A stretch of 9,255 nt of DNA from Deltaproteobacteria bacterium. Lineage in GTDB: Bacteria; JAMCPX01. A program made the position numbers and the translations under genes. The notes beneath the pieces were generated by a model. It was not told the origin of the DNA, did no database searches, and was given only the letters and a program-made list of their open reading frames with translations. The stretch covers positions 1 through 9,255 of the forward strand of contig JAMDCL010000066.1 in assembly GCA_023489065.1 (NCBI GenBank). Direction: 5' to 3'. Positions 1 to 6,194 of the stretch are shown piece after piece; within the stretch, counting starts at the first letter, position 1, and every line of letters starts with the position of its first letter.

Positions 1-84
1 CGTTCAAATCCCGGCGGCCGCGGCCAACACAGCAACAACGGCAAAAATCGTCAGTTTTTTCTTTTTATCGCCTGGCATATTCAT
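1..84 (-). CDS. Start of a membrane-anchored protein, possibly an efflux adaptor; cut at the window edge
   Basis: Reading leftward from ATG at 84, the first codons give MNMPGDKKKK followed by a hydrophobic stretch LTIFAVVAVLAAAAGI. This is a short positively charged cytoplasmic tail and one membrane segment or uncleaved signal anchor. A strong ribosome site (AGGGAG, five bases before ATG) supports the start; ATG at 78 is an alternative. The gene follows a TetR regulator on the same strand, a context typical of HlyD/AcrA/EmrA-type periplasmic adaptors or other export proteins. The adaptor identity is inference from context because no adaptor domain is visible. An in-frame TGA at 4-6 ends the reading after 26 residues. 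That stop lies in the first ten bases, which repeat 125-134 in inverted form, so it may be an assembly-edge artefact rather than a true stop. Confidence 0.45.
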
Positions 85-134
85 GTTATCTCCCTTCTCT
101 GGCTTTTATAAACCGGCACGGCGTGATTTGAACG
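1..134. repeat. 10-base inverted repeat at the window edge (1-10 with 125-134)
   Basis: The first ten bases, CGTTCAAATC, are the exact reverse complement of GATTTGAACG at 125-134. Because one arm sits exactly on the window edge and introduces a stop into the leftward gene, a fold-back or assembly-edge artefact is possible. A ten-base match could also be chance. Confidence 0.35.
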
Positions 135-141
135 TATCGTC

Positions 142-170
142 ATTATATGAATTACTGTTCATAATTTGGA
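142..170 (-). promoter_or_regulatory. Likely promoter of the leftward membrane gene with an embedded operator palindrome
   Basis: Read leftward, a perfect TATAAT lies at 147-142, about 17 bases from a weak -35-like TCCAAA at 170-165. The spacer is almost filled by a perfect dyad, TATGAA-TTACTG-TTCATA, at 146-163. Transcription would start near 135, giving a leader of about 50 bases before ATG at 84. A dyad between -35 and -10 downstream of a TetR gene is the classic arrangement for TetR repression. That the neighbouring regulator binds here is inference. Confidence 0.45.
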
Positions 171-246
171 CATAAAATTCATGTTCAGTGGGTTTTGTCA
201 AGGTATTTTGGGCAAGCGATCCCGGTAAGAGTTGCGGAGATAAAGT

Positions 247-861
247 TTATTCGCTCGCAGCGCCGTTCAGAAAGTATCTCAAAATAATGCCGGACATGCC
301 TTCAAAACTCTTATTGCCCCTTTCCTTTTCCGCAAGCTGCTCCAGAACAAGTGTTTTTATAATAGCAATGAACACCTCTCTTACCTGTCCGGGGTCAAGC
401 GCCCTGCTGATGACGCTTTCTTCCTGCGCCTGTATAATGAGCAGAGTAATATACTCCCGGAGCTGCCGGCCGGTAGAACTCTTTAAGAGTTTTTTTTCTA
501 CCAGCAGCCTGTCTTCTTCCGAGCTGAATATCCTGAGGAAATCCTGATTCTCCATAAAAAAGGTAGAGCTTTCCTCTACAAAAAGCCTCAGCTTGCTTCT
601 CGCATCCCGGGGCTGTCCTGGCTTTTCTTCATTAATTTTGGACAACAAACCTTTCATCTTCTCCTTAAACAAAGCAAAATAAAGGGTATCCTTGTCTTTA
701 AAATGCAAATATACCGTGCCGACCGCATACTGCGCTTCTTGTGCGATATCCTTTATCGTTGTCTTATGATATCCTTTCAAGGCGAATAGATGCTCCGCGG
801 CATTAAAAATGTCGGCTCTGCGAAGCTGCCTGTCTCTTTCCTTCCGGCTTATGTTGGTTAT
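247..861 (-). CDS. TetR/AcrR-family transcriptional regulator, apparent ATA start
   Basis: DNA-binding repressor of the TetR family: an N-terminal helix-turn-helix and a C-terminal all-helical ligand and dimer domain. From ATA at 861 the protein is 204 residues, normal for the family. Helix 1 runs about residues 12-28 (RRADIFNAAEHLFALKG) and the helix-turn-helix about 34-53 (TTIKDIAQEAQYAVGTVY), followed by the usual LHFKDKDTL. No ATG, GTG or TTG lies between the upstream stop (TAG, 879-877) and TTG at 780. Starting at that TTG would remove helix 1. The ATA at 861-859 has a good ribosome site (GGAGA, seven bases upstream), and MTNISRKERDRQLRRAD is a typical N-terminus, so ATA is either a rare start or an ATG changed by mutation or sequencing error. 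The gene is divergent from the acyl-CoA dehydrogenase and precedes a membrane-protein gene on the same strand, a likely target. The ligand cannot be told. Confidence 0.85.
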   Translation of the reverse strand: MTNISRKERDRQLRRADIFNAAEHLFALKGYHKTTIKDIAQEAQYAVGTVYLHFKDKDTLYFALFKEKMKGLLSKINEEKPGQPRDARSKLRLFVEESSTFFMENQDFLRIFSSEEDRLLVEKKLLKSSTGRQLREYITLLIIQAQEESVISRALDPGQVREVFIAIIKTLVLEQLAEKERGNKSFEGMSGIILRYFLNGAASE

Positions 862-893
862 TTTATGTCTCCTTTCCTATGTATCTCACGAAT

Positions 894-968
894 GAACTAT
901 ACTTGAAGAACCACGCTGTAACCAGCATGGATTCTTCGTCGGTGTGGAATATGTTAATCGTATAGTTC
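894..968. promoter_or_regulatory. Nested dyad: candidate divergent promoters and operator upstream of the TetR gene
   Basis: An outer perfect nine-base inverted repeat, GAACTATAC (894-902) and GTATAGTTC (960-968), encloses a long imperfect palindrome at 905-937. Its arms are GAAGAACCACGCTG and CAGCATGGATTCTTC around a TAAC loop, with one bulge and one mismatch. Each outer arm contains TATAGT, a five-of-six match to a -10 box, pointing outward on its own strand (901-896 leftward, 961-966 rightward); the -35 boxes are weak. The leftward start would fall near 889, giving a leader of about 28 bases with the ribosome site before the TetR start. No T-tract follows, so it does not look like a terminator. 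Autoregulation by the TetR protein is inference. Confidence 0.4.
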
Positions 969-1246
969 GCCTTGAACCCTCTATAAATAGCGGGCGGCCA
1001 TACAGCGAAGCCGGGCCGGACGAACACCCGTCCATGATAAGAACATATCGTTCATATGAGATTTTTGTCAACCAGCCCGGCTGGATTCGTAAACAGCCTG
1101 TTGACTGGCTGCCGGCTTATTTTCAGACGAACTGATAACACTGTGCACACTTTTCTGGATTTGTTCTTCTTACTCAAGACATTTTATTGCATTTTGCTGA
1201 CAAACAGAGTTTATATAAAAAATAAAATATAGATATCGGAGGATGT
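969..1246. other. Non-coding region upstream of the acyl-CoA dehydrogenase
   Basis: Short open frames overlap here on both strands, but none has a recognisable protein or a clear ribosome site. A small dyad, GAAC-ATATC-GTTC, sits at 1041-1053, next to the self-complementary TCATATGA. Bases 1180-1235 are AT-rich and hold a weak possible promoter (TTGCAT at 1187, TTTATA at 1210, 17-base spacing). The ribosome site GGAGG near 1239 belongs to the next gene. Confidence 0.4.
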
Positions 1247-2395
1247 ATGAAACAACATTTTTTCACCGAAGAACACGATATGTTCAGAAAGAGTGTGCGG
1301 GATTTTGTAACCAAGAACCTTGTGCCCCATGCAAACGAATGGGAAGAGGCAGAGGATTATCCAAAGACATTGTTCAAAACACTGGCTGATATGAATTTTC
1401 TCGGTATCCGCTACCCTGAAAAATATGGAGGCATGGGACTCGATATCTTCTACGATATTGTGTTTTATGAAGAACTCTACAGATCCAGGATGCCGGGGTT
1501 GTGCCTCGACGTGATGGTGGATACGGACATGGCTACGCCGGTATTGTTCAAACACGGCACGGAAGAGCAAAAGACGAAATACCTGACGAAGATGATAAAA
1601 GGCGATGCTGTTTTTGCGATAGGCTACACAGAGCCGAACGCGGGTTCTGACGTTGCAGGGATACGAAGCACCGCAAAAAAGGCGGACGGCGGCTATGTAC
1701 TCAACGGCTCAAAGATCTTCATCACAAACGGTACTTGGGCGGATTATATTATCGTTGCAGCAAAAACGGACTCGGCCAAGGGTCATAAGGGTATCACCCT
1801 GTTCTTGCTGGATACTAAAACAAAGGGCTTTACCGTGGGCAGGAAACTGAAGAAGCTCGGACATCACACATCACACACAGCGGAGTTGTTTTTCGACGAT
1901 TGCTTTGTGCCGGAGAATATGATCGTAGGGGAGATCAACAAGGGGTTTTACTATATTATGGAAGGGTTCCAGACAGAGAGGATTATGGGATCAGTCGGTG
2001 TCATAGCGCTCGCACAGGTTGCACTCGAGGACGCTGTTAACTATTCAAAGGAAAGAATGACCTTCGGCAAACCCATATCGCAGCACCAGGCCATAGCCCA
2101 TAAACTCGTTGATATGGCAACACAGCTCGAGGCTGCACGTCAGCTCGCTTACCATGGAGCATGGCTGCTCGATCAGGGAGAGGACGCGACCAAGGAGATC
2201 TCTATGGCAAAACTCAATTCCTGCGAGGTGGCAAACAAGGTTACCTATGACGCAATCCAGGTATTCGGCGGATACGGGTACATGGAAGAATACCCGGTTG
2301 CAAGGGCTTACCGCGATGCGAGGATGTTTACCATCGGGGCAGGTACAACGGAAATCATGAAGGAAATTATAGCAAAACGGATGGGGCTGTACTGA
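1247..2395 (+). CDS. Acyl-CoA dehydrogenase (FAD flavoenzyme, IVD/LCAD-type active site)
   Basis: Oxidises an acyl-CoA to the trans-2-enoyl-CoA using FAD and normally passes electrons to electron-transfer flavoprotein, in fatty-acid, branched-chain or aromatic-derived acyl-CoA degradation. The 382 residues match the usual length. The N-terminal helical domain covers about 1-120. The middle beta domain has the family signature YTEPNAGSD (127-135) and IFITNG (157-162). The C-terminal helical domain has RMTFGKPISQHQAIAHKL (270-287), QVFGGYGYMEEYP (338-350) and a final IGAGTTEIMKEII (363-375). Where MCAD and SCAD carry the catalytic glutamate (YEGT), this protein has GAGT with Ala365. A glutamate in FQTERIMG (E244) matches the alternative catalytic position of isovaleryl- and long-chain acyl-CoA dehydrogenases. 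The start has a strong GGAGG site five bases upstream. It lies divergent to a TetR gene that may control it. The substrate cannot be set from sequence alone. Confidence 0.93.
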   Translation: MKQHFFTEEHDMFRKSVRDFVTKNLVPHANEWEEAEDYPKTLFKTLADMNFLGIRYPEKYGGMGLDIFYDIVFYEELYRSRMPGLCLDVMVDTDMATPVLFKHGTEEQKTKYLTKMIKGDAVFAIGYTEPNAGSDVAGIRSTAKKADGGYVLNGSKIFITNGTWADYIIVAAKTDSAKGHKGITLFLLDTKTKGFTVGRKLKKLGHHTSHTAELFFDDCFVPENMIVGEINKGFYYIMEGFQTERIMGSVGVIALAQVALEDAVNYSKERMTFGKPISQHQAIAHKLVDMATQLEAARQLAYHGAWLLDQGEDATKEISMAKLNSCEVANKVTYDAIQVFGGYGYMEEYPVARAYRDARMFTIGAGTTEIMKEIIAKRMGLY

Positions 2396-2439
2396 ATAGC
2401 GATAAAGATGCGGTTAATGGATAAGAATCTTATTCCCCT

Positions 2440-2466
2440 GTCATTCCCGCAAAAGCGGGAATCCAG
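2440..2466. repeat. Dispersed palindromic repeat (ATTCCCGC/GCGGGAAT)
   Basis: A perfect eight-base hairpin, ATTCCCGC (2443-2450), loop AAAA, GCGGGAAT (2455-2462), flanked by GTC on the left and CCAG on the right. It sits 45 bases after the acyl-CoA dehydrogenase stop. The same core recurs twice at 8315-8385 with different stem bases. It could stabilise the upstream transcript's end, but no T-tract follows, so it is not a standard intrinsic terminator. Confidence 0.8.
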
Positions 2467-2567
2467 TGGAAGTGATTCTGATTCTTCAAATGAATTTTGA
2501 TGTACAAAACAGACCTGAATTCCGTGTCAAACGCGAAATGACCATAAGAACTTGAGAAATTTGAAAC

Positions 2568-3242
2568 ATGGAACCTACGGAACACGACATAGCCGGTCTG
2601 TTTGATGTCATATCCGGGCGGTACGATCTGTTAAATCATATCCTGTCCGGATACACCGACGTACGGTGGAGACGCAGGGTTGTGCGTCTGAGCATGACCC
2701 CGCAGGTAAAAACGATCCTCGATGTATCTACGGGCACCGGTGACATGGCGCTTGCCTATAAACACGCAGACAATGCCCTCTCTGTGTATGGTGTTGACAT
2801 AAGCAGGGAAATGCTGAAAAAAGCCGTACTCAAGAATGCAGGGTTACCGCTGATCAATGCTTCGGGTCTGTCCCTGCCCTTCCGGGACAACACCTTTGAT
2901 CTTGTCAGTTGTGCGTTCGGCATACGCAATATCTATCCGCGGGAAAACGGCTTAAAAGAATTCTACAGGGTGGTGAGACCGCACGGCCGGGTAGCAATAC
3001 TCGAATTTTCTATGCCGCGGGGGCTTTTCGGAAGGGTATACAAGGTCTATTTCGAAAAGATACTTCCCCTGCTCGGTAATCTCATCTCAAGAACAAAAGC
3101 ATACACCTACCTCAAGAGTTCGGTCGAAGCATTCCCGGATCCCGGGACATTTAGCAGGATGCTGGAATCCTCAGGGTTTAAAAATATCAAAACGACGAAC
3201 CTTACCCGCGGCATTGCAACAATATATACCGGAGAAAAATAG
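2568..3242 (+). CDS. ubiE: UbiE/MenG demethylmenaquinone C-methyltransferase
   Basis: SAM-dependent methyltransferase for the late C-methylation of demethylmenaquinone (and 2-polyprenyl-6-methoxy-benzoquinol in species that make ubiquinone). In an organism relying on menaquinone the name menG would apply. The 224 residues form one class I Rossmann methyltransferase domain. Family marks in order: FDVISGRYDLLNHILSG (12-28), WRRR (34-37), the SAM glycine loop LDVSTGTGD (51-59), acidic residue D77 after strand 2, LPFRDNTFDLV (103-113), the UbiE-specific AFGIRN (116-121), EFYRVVRPHGRVAILEFSMP (131-150) and YTYLKSSVEAFPDP (179-192). It lacks the N-terminal extension of the E. coli protein. The ribosome site is weak (GAGA near 2553). 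The acyl-CoA dehydrogenase gene ends 172 bases upstream with a palindrome between, so the two may be separate transcripts. Confidence 0.95.
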   Translation: MEPTEHDIAGLFDVISGRYDLLNHILSGYTDVRWRRRVVRLSMTPQVKTILDVSTGTGDMALAYKHADNALSVYGVDISREMLKKAVLKNAGLPLINASGLSLPFRDNTFDLVSCAFGIRNIYPRENGLKEFYRVVRPHGRVAILEFSMPRGLFGRVYKVYFEKILPLLGNLISRTKAYTYLKSSVEAFPDPGTFSRMLESSGFKNIKTTNLTRGIATIYTGEK

Positions 3243-3252
3243 ATACTTGCAC

Positions 3253-3389
3253 TTAATCTTTCTCCTTTAATATCCTCCGCATAATCTTAAACTGTTTTAT
3301 ATGATTGCGCAGGTAGGTATACTTTGAATGGTTATTCCTTATAGCGAGAACGTTAACGGCCACCTTTGAAGAAGCACTGGCGAAGTTGC
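3253..3389 (-). pseudogene. Possible 3' remnant of a leftward gene of unknown function
   Basis: Reading leftward into the TAA at 3255-3253, the frame gives a plausible basic, helical C-terminus (AIRNNHSKYTYLRNHIKQFK, then IMRRILKEKD). Upstream of about 3389 the same frame runs antisense through the glycosyltransferase duplication, where it is only a shadow. The duplication boundary therefore looks as if it removed the 5' end of a leftward gene. I do not recognise the fragment. It may also be a chance open frame of about 45 codons, so this call is weak. Confidence 0.25.
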
Positions 3390-3828
3390 TTCGTCCCTGC
3401 TTGACCATATTCCCCTGCTGGGGTAATTGATTGAAATGATTATTGTACAGGTTAAACATTATGCCTGAGATAAGCGTTGTCATACCGACCAACAACCGTT
3501 TTGCAATGCTTGAAAAAGCATTAAACAGCGTACTTTCGCAGAACTTTAAAGACTTCGAGATCCTTGTTGTCGATGATCCGTCAGCAGATAATACCAATGA
3601 GCGGAGGCAGAGCGGGTTTGAAGCAGAAATAGAAAAAGGGGTCATACGGTATACCCGCAATGAAAAGAACCAGGGACGATCCGCCTGTAGAAACACCGGC
3701 ATAAAGTTCGCATAAGCTGGGCTTTTCGCCTTCCTCGATAACGATAATGAGTGGCTGCCAGATCATCTTGTCAATTTGTACAATTTTATGCACCAGCATC
3801 AAGATAACGGTATAGCCTTTTCAAACGA
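3390..3828 (+). repeat. Upstream copy of a long direct repeat (pairs with 5197-5635)
   Basis: From TTCGTCCCTGCTTGACC (3390-3406 and 5197-5213) through the leader and the first 360 or so bases of the GT2 gene, the two segments align nearly without gaps. In the first 255 coding bases I count about 20 differences by eye; divergence rises after the premature stop. Both leaders keep CTGCTGGGGTAATTGATT and the AACATTATG start. A TTGACC with a TAATTG 17 bases later is conserved and could be a weak promoter. Confidence 0.9.
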
Positions 3829-3962
3829 ACTGCTGCCAGTCAAATTCTATGAGGGCGTTGAACAGATAATTGTATGGCTGCTGGAGGCACTGCAAGTCCA
3901 TTTGCCAAGGCGATCTCTATAAAGATTGAAAAATCTGTTATAACCCGCAGCGTTGAAGAATA
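3461..3962 (+). pseudogene. Decayed GT2-GT4 glycosyltransferase pair (hybrid remnant)
   Basis: A broken duplicate of the pair at 5268-7165. From ATG 3461 the frame copies the GT2 N-terminus (MPEISVVIPTNNRF, then LVVDDPSADNT), but TAA at 3713-3715 replaces Gln85 of the intact gene. GT2 homology continues in frame past the stop to IAFSN (about 3811-3825), then switches directly to residues 7 onward of the GT4 protein (SNELLPVKFYEGVEQ, then IIVWLLEALQ). The switch falls on a shared CTTTTC-AAC sequence, as if about 580 bases had been deleted. A second jump at GGCACTGCAA (3887-3896) removes about 46 bases of GT4 and shifts the frame. Homology resumes as GTASPFA and fades to a TAA at 3960-3962. PTYNR has become PTNNR and VDDA has become VDDP. 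No product is expected from this locus beyond an 84-residue fragment. Confidence 0.9.
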
Positions 3963-3972
3963 AAGCAATAAA

Positions 3973-4959
3973 TTAGTTTATGATCTTGATTCTATTATTC
4001 GTTACAAACGCATGAAATATATCCATAATTTCCTTATCGCTCTTTTTTATGTAAATTTTTTCTTTTTTCCTTGTACGCAGAATATAAGGAAGATGCCGAA
4101 GTGCCATAAAAAATGCTCCAACCTCGACAAAATTAGCGATACAACTATAGAGAACCAACCATACGGTCAAATACATTGTATGTTTCAGGACAAAACTGGG
4201 GTCTCTCAGGTTTTTCCACAGCATGAGCAATCTGTTTCTTTTGGAGATCATCCGTACTAATAATTTTTTGTGATAACTATTTATTGTTACATTCCCCATA
4301 TGATACACAATGCTCCTTGGCTCATAATGGATTTCCCATCCCCTCTTCAATCCTCTGTAACTTAGATCCGCATCTTCCCAGTTGAATGGAGAGAATTTTT
4401 CATCGAATCCACCGATCTCTAAAAACATACTTTTTCTTACAGCCGAATGCGCAGCGCTAAACATAAAAGAAAGCAGTAGTTTGTCGTTAACCAAGACATC
4501 CTTCGCATCTGCAATATCGTAGTTGCGGTGAACTTTGAAAAATCCCTTCTTGAACTCATATAGTTTTCCTCCATCTCTGAATTTTTTAACAGGAAGACCA
4601 TAAGATTTGCAGGTTACAGCAAAAACTGTGAGATTAACAAAGTGTTCAACCAGTGAGGTAATAAAATCTTCGTTGACTTCCACATCGTTGTTGAGAAAAA
4701 TCAAGATATCATATTGGGCAAAAGTAGCTCCTTTATTACAGGTACGAGAAAAACCGCGGGGTCCCTGTTTTTTAACTACCTTAACCCTGTCTATCCCGTT
4801 TAAAAATTCGATACTATCATCTGTACTACTATCATCAACAATTATAATCTCACTTTTGCCTGTATAAAATTTACATGCGGATATTATGGAAGGAAGGAAA
4901 CGCTCCAAAAGATGCCTCCCATTATAGTTTGGAATTATTATGCTAACTCCAGGTTCCAT
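3973..4959 (-). CDS. Family 2 glycosyltransferase with C-terminal membrane segment, WbbL/rhamnosyltransferase-like
   Basis: GT-A fold enzyme transferring a sugar from a nucleotide-sugar donor to a growing surface glycan, at the cytoplasmic face of the inner membrane. The 328 residues start VSIIIPNYNG (5-14), then IIIVDDSSTDDS (38-49), the metal-binding region FLNNDVEV (88-95) in place of a strict DXD, GGFDEKFSPFNWEDADLSYR (183-202) with the family's ED pair at E195-D196, and H220 in VYHMG. A hydrophobic stretch at about 261-285 would anchor it to the membrane. Start: ATG at 4959 with only a weak GAGA site. It lies opposite to all its neighbours, is visibly richer in A and T than they are, and sits between the two copies of the GT2-GT4 repeat, which suggests a later insertion or horizontal transfer. 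The exact sugar cannot be told. Confidence 0.88.
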   Translation of the reverse strand: MEPGVSIIIPNYNGRHLLERFLPSIISACKFYTGKSEIIIVDDSSTDDSIEFLNGIDRVKVVKKQGPRGFSRTCNKGATFAQYDILIFLNNDVEVNEDFITSLVEHFVNLTVFAVTCKSYGLPVKKFRDGGKLYEFKKGFFKVHRNYDIADAKDVLVNDKLLLSFMFSAAHSAVRKSMFLEIGGFDEKFSPFNWEDADLSYRGLKRGWEIHYEPRSIVYHMGNVTINSYHKKLLVRMISKRNRLLMLWKNLRDPSFVLKHTMYLTVWLVLYSCIANFVEVGAFFMALRHLPYILRTRKKEKIYIKKSDKEIMDIFHAFVTNNRIKIIN

Positions 4960-5267
4960 ACTTATTTCTCTACACTTATAATCTTATGAACATATACAAA
5001 ATATGAAGTTCTTATAGTTTTGTACTTATTTGTTTTGGACATAATATTTATATACCTAAAATTTCTCTTCGAAAAATCGGAGTATTCGTTCTTAGCAACC
5101 GCTGATTAGTAGTACATACTATAGGAAAAATAAGAATGCAAACGCTCGTCTGAATATTAAATCTCGAATCTTTTATCTTGAATAGGACTAAGTCGTTTCG
5201 TCCCTGCTTGACCGCATTCTTCTGCTGGGGTAATTGATTAATATGATTGAAGTGCAGGGTAAACATT
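4960..5267. other. AT-rich intergenic region between opposed glycosyltransferase genes
   Basis: Bases 4960-5196 are strongly AT-rich and carry no recognisable gene; they must hold the promoter of the leftward glycosyltransferase, but no convincing -35/-10 pair stands out. From 5197 the sequence is the leader shared with 3390-3460. AGGG at 5256-5259, eight bases before ATG 5268, is the ribosome site of the rightward gene. Confidence 0.5.
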
Positions 5268-5635
5268 ATGCCTGAGATAAGCGTTGTCATACCGACCTAC
5301 AACCGTTTTGAAATGCTTGAAAAGGCATTAAACAGCGTACTTTCGCAGAACTTTAAAGACTTCGAGATCCTTGTTGTCGATGATGCGTCAGCAGATAATA
5401 CCAATGAGCGGATGCAAAACGGGTTTGAAGCAGAAATAGAAAAAGGGGTTATACGGTACATCCGCAATAGAACTGAACAAGGCCGATCCGCCTGCAGAAA
5501 TACCGGCATAAAGTTCGCACAGGCAGGACTCATTTCCTTCCTTGATGACGATGATTGCTGGCTGCAGGATCATCTCGGTTCACTGTATGCATTTATAAAC
5601 GAGCATAAAGATATCGGCATTGCCTTTTCAAACTG
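5197..5635 (+). repeat. Downstream copy of the long direct repeat (pairs with 3390-3828)
   Basis: This is the intact copy. Similarity to the upstream copy starts abruptly at 5197, right after the AT-rich segment, which marks the duplication edge. GT4 sequence further right (about 6205-6350) also has degraded matches at 3821-3960, so the ancestral duplicated unit reached at least to about 6350. Confidence 0.88.
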
Positions 5636-6194
5636 GGAAACCATTGACGAGCAATCACAGAAAAAAAACATCGGCATCAAAGGGATAATGACAGGTACGG
5701 GTGATGCGTATCTTAAGCTTATGCTCCGGGCATTGATCGGGTATCCGTCGACGTGTATTATAAGGATATCTCTTTTAGAAGAGACGCACGGGTTCAACGT
5801 AAAGCTGCCTCCCCGTGAAGACTGGGAACTATTCACACGATGCGCTATGAAAGGCGGCGTTGGTTTTATTGATAAAACAACGGTACAGATATCCGTACAT
5901 GCCGGCAGTTATTCGAGAAATAAGATCCAATGGGTCAATGCTACAGAGGCAGCATGGAACAGCATAACGGCGTCTGCGCAGGAAAACGGCATTAAACTCG
6001 GCAATAAAATTATTTCTGAAAGGGCATTGAGGCTTTCAAGGGCGTTTATAACTATCGGAGGCTTTGATAAGGCAAAGGAATATCTTTTTGAGGCTATCCG
6101 GCATAGACCATCCGCCTTGTTCAGTTCTATTGCGACAGAAAATGCCTTTAAACTGATTATCGGTAAAAGTCTGTATATGCGGTATAAAAAATGA
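5268..6194 (+). CDS. Family 2 glycosyltransferase (GT-A)
   Basis: Transfers a sugar from a nucleotide-sugar donor during surface polysaccharide, O-antigen or protein-glycan assembly. From ATG 5268 it has 308 residues: the N-terminal GT2 strand EISVVIPTYNR (3-13), LVVDDASADNT (35-45), GRSACRNTGI (72-81), a DXD-type metal site in SFLDDDDCW (90-98) and the acidic pair in PPREDWELFTR (181-191, E184-D185). The last 70 residues are helical with a repeat-like segment (GGFDKAKEYLFEAIRHRP) and no membrane segment. ATG 5268 is preferred over the upstream in-frame TTG at 5247 because AGGG lies eight bases before it and homology to the family begins at MPEIS. Its TGA overlaps the next ATG (ATGA), so it is translationally coupled to the GT4 gene. 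A decayed copy lies at 3461. Acceptor and sugar are unknown. Confidence 0.92.
   Translation: MPEISVVIPTYNRFEMLEKALNSVLSQNFKDFEILVVDDASADNTNERMQNGFEAEIEKGVIRYIRNRTEQGRSACRNTGIKFAQAGLISFLDDDDCWLQDHLGSLYAFINEHKDIGIAFSNWETIDEQSQKKNIGIKGIMTGTGDAYLKLMLRALIGYPSTCIIRISLLEETHGFNVKLPPREDWELFTRCAMKGGVGFIDKTTVQISVHAGSYSRNKIQWVNATEAAWNSITASAQENGIKLGNKIISERALRLSRAFITIGGFDKAKEYLFEAIRHRPSALFSSIATENAFKLIIGKSLYMRYKK

Noticed and set aside
247..780. TTG at 780 as the start of the left TetR gene
   Set aside because: It would remove helix 1 of the DNA-binding domain, although upstream codons in the same frame encode a normal TetR N-terminus behind a good ribosome site.
886..1135. Short open frames on both strands upstream of the acyl-CoA dehydrogenase
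   Set aside because: They overlap each other, lack convincing ribosome sites and show no recognisable protein; the region is better explained as regulatory.
3390..3702. Open frame antisense to the decayed GT2 gene
   Set aside because: It mirrors the GT2 coding strand, and similar antisense frames appear opposite the intact copy, so it is a shadow of codon usage.
3390..5635. Composite transposon formed by the two long repeats
   Set aside because: The repeats are glycosyltransferase sequence in direct orientation; no transposase, terminal inverted repeats or target duplications are visible.
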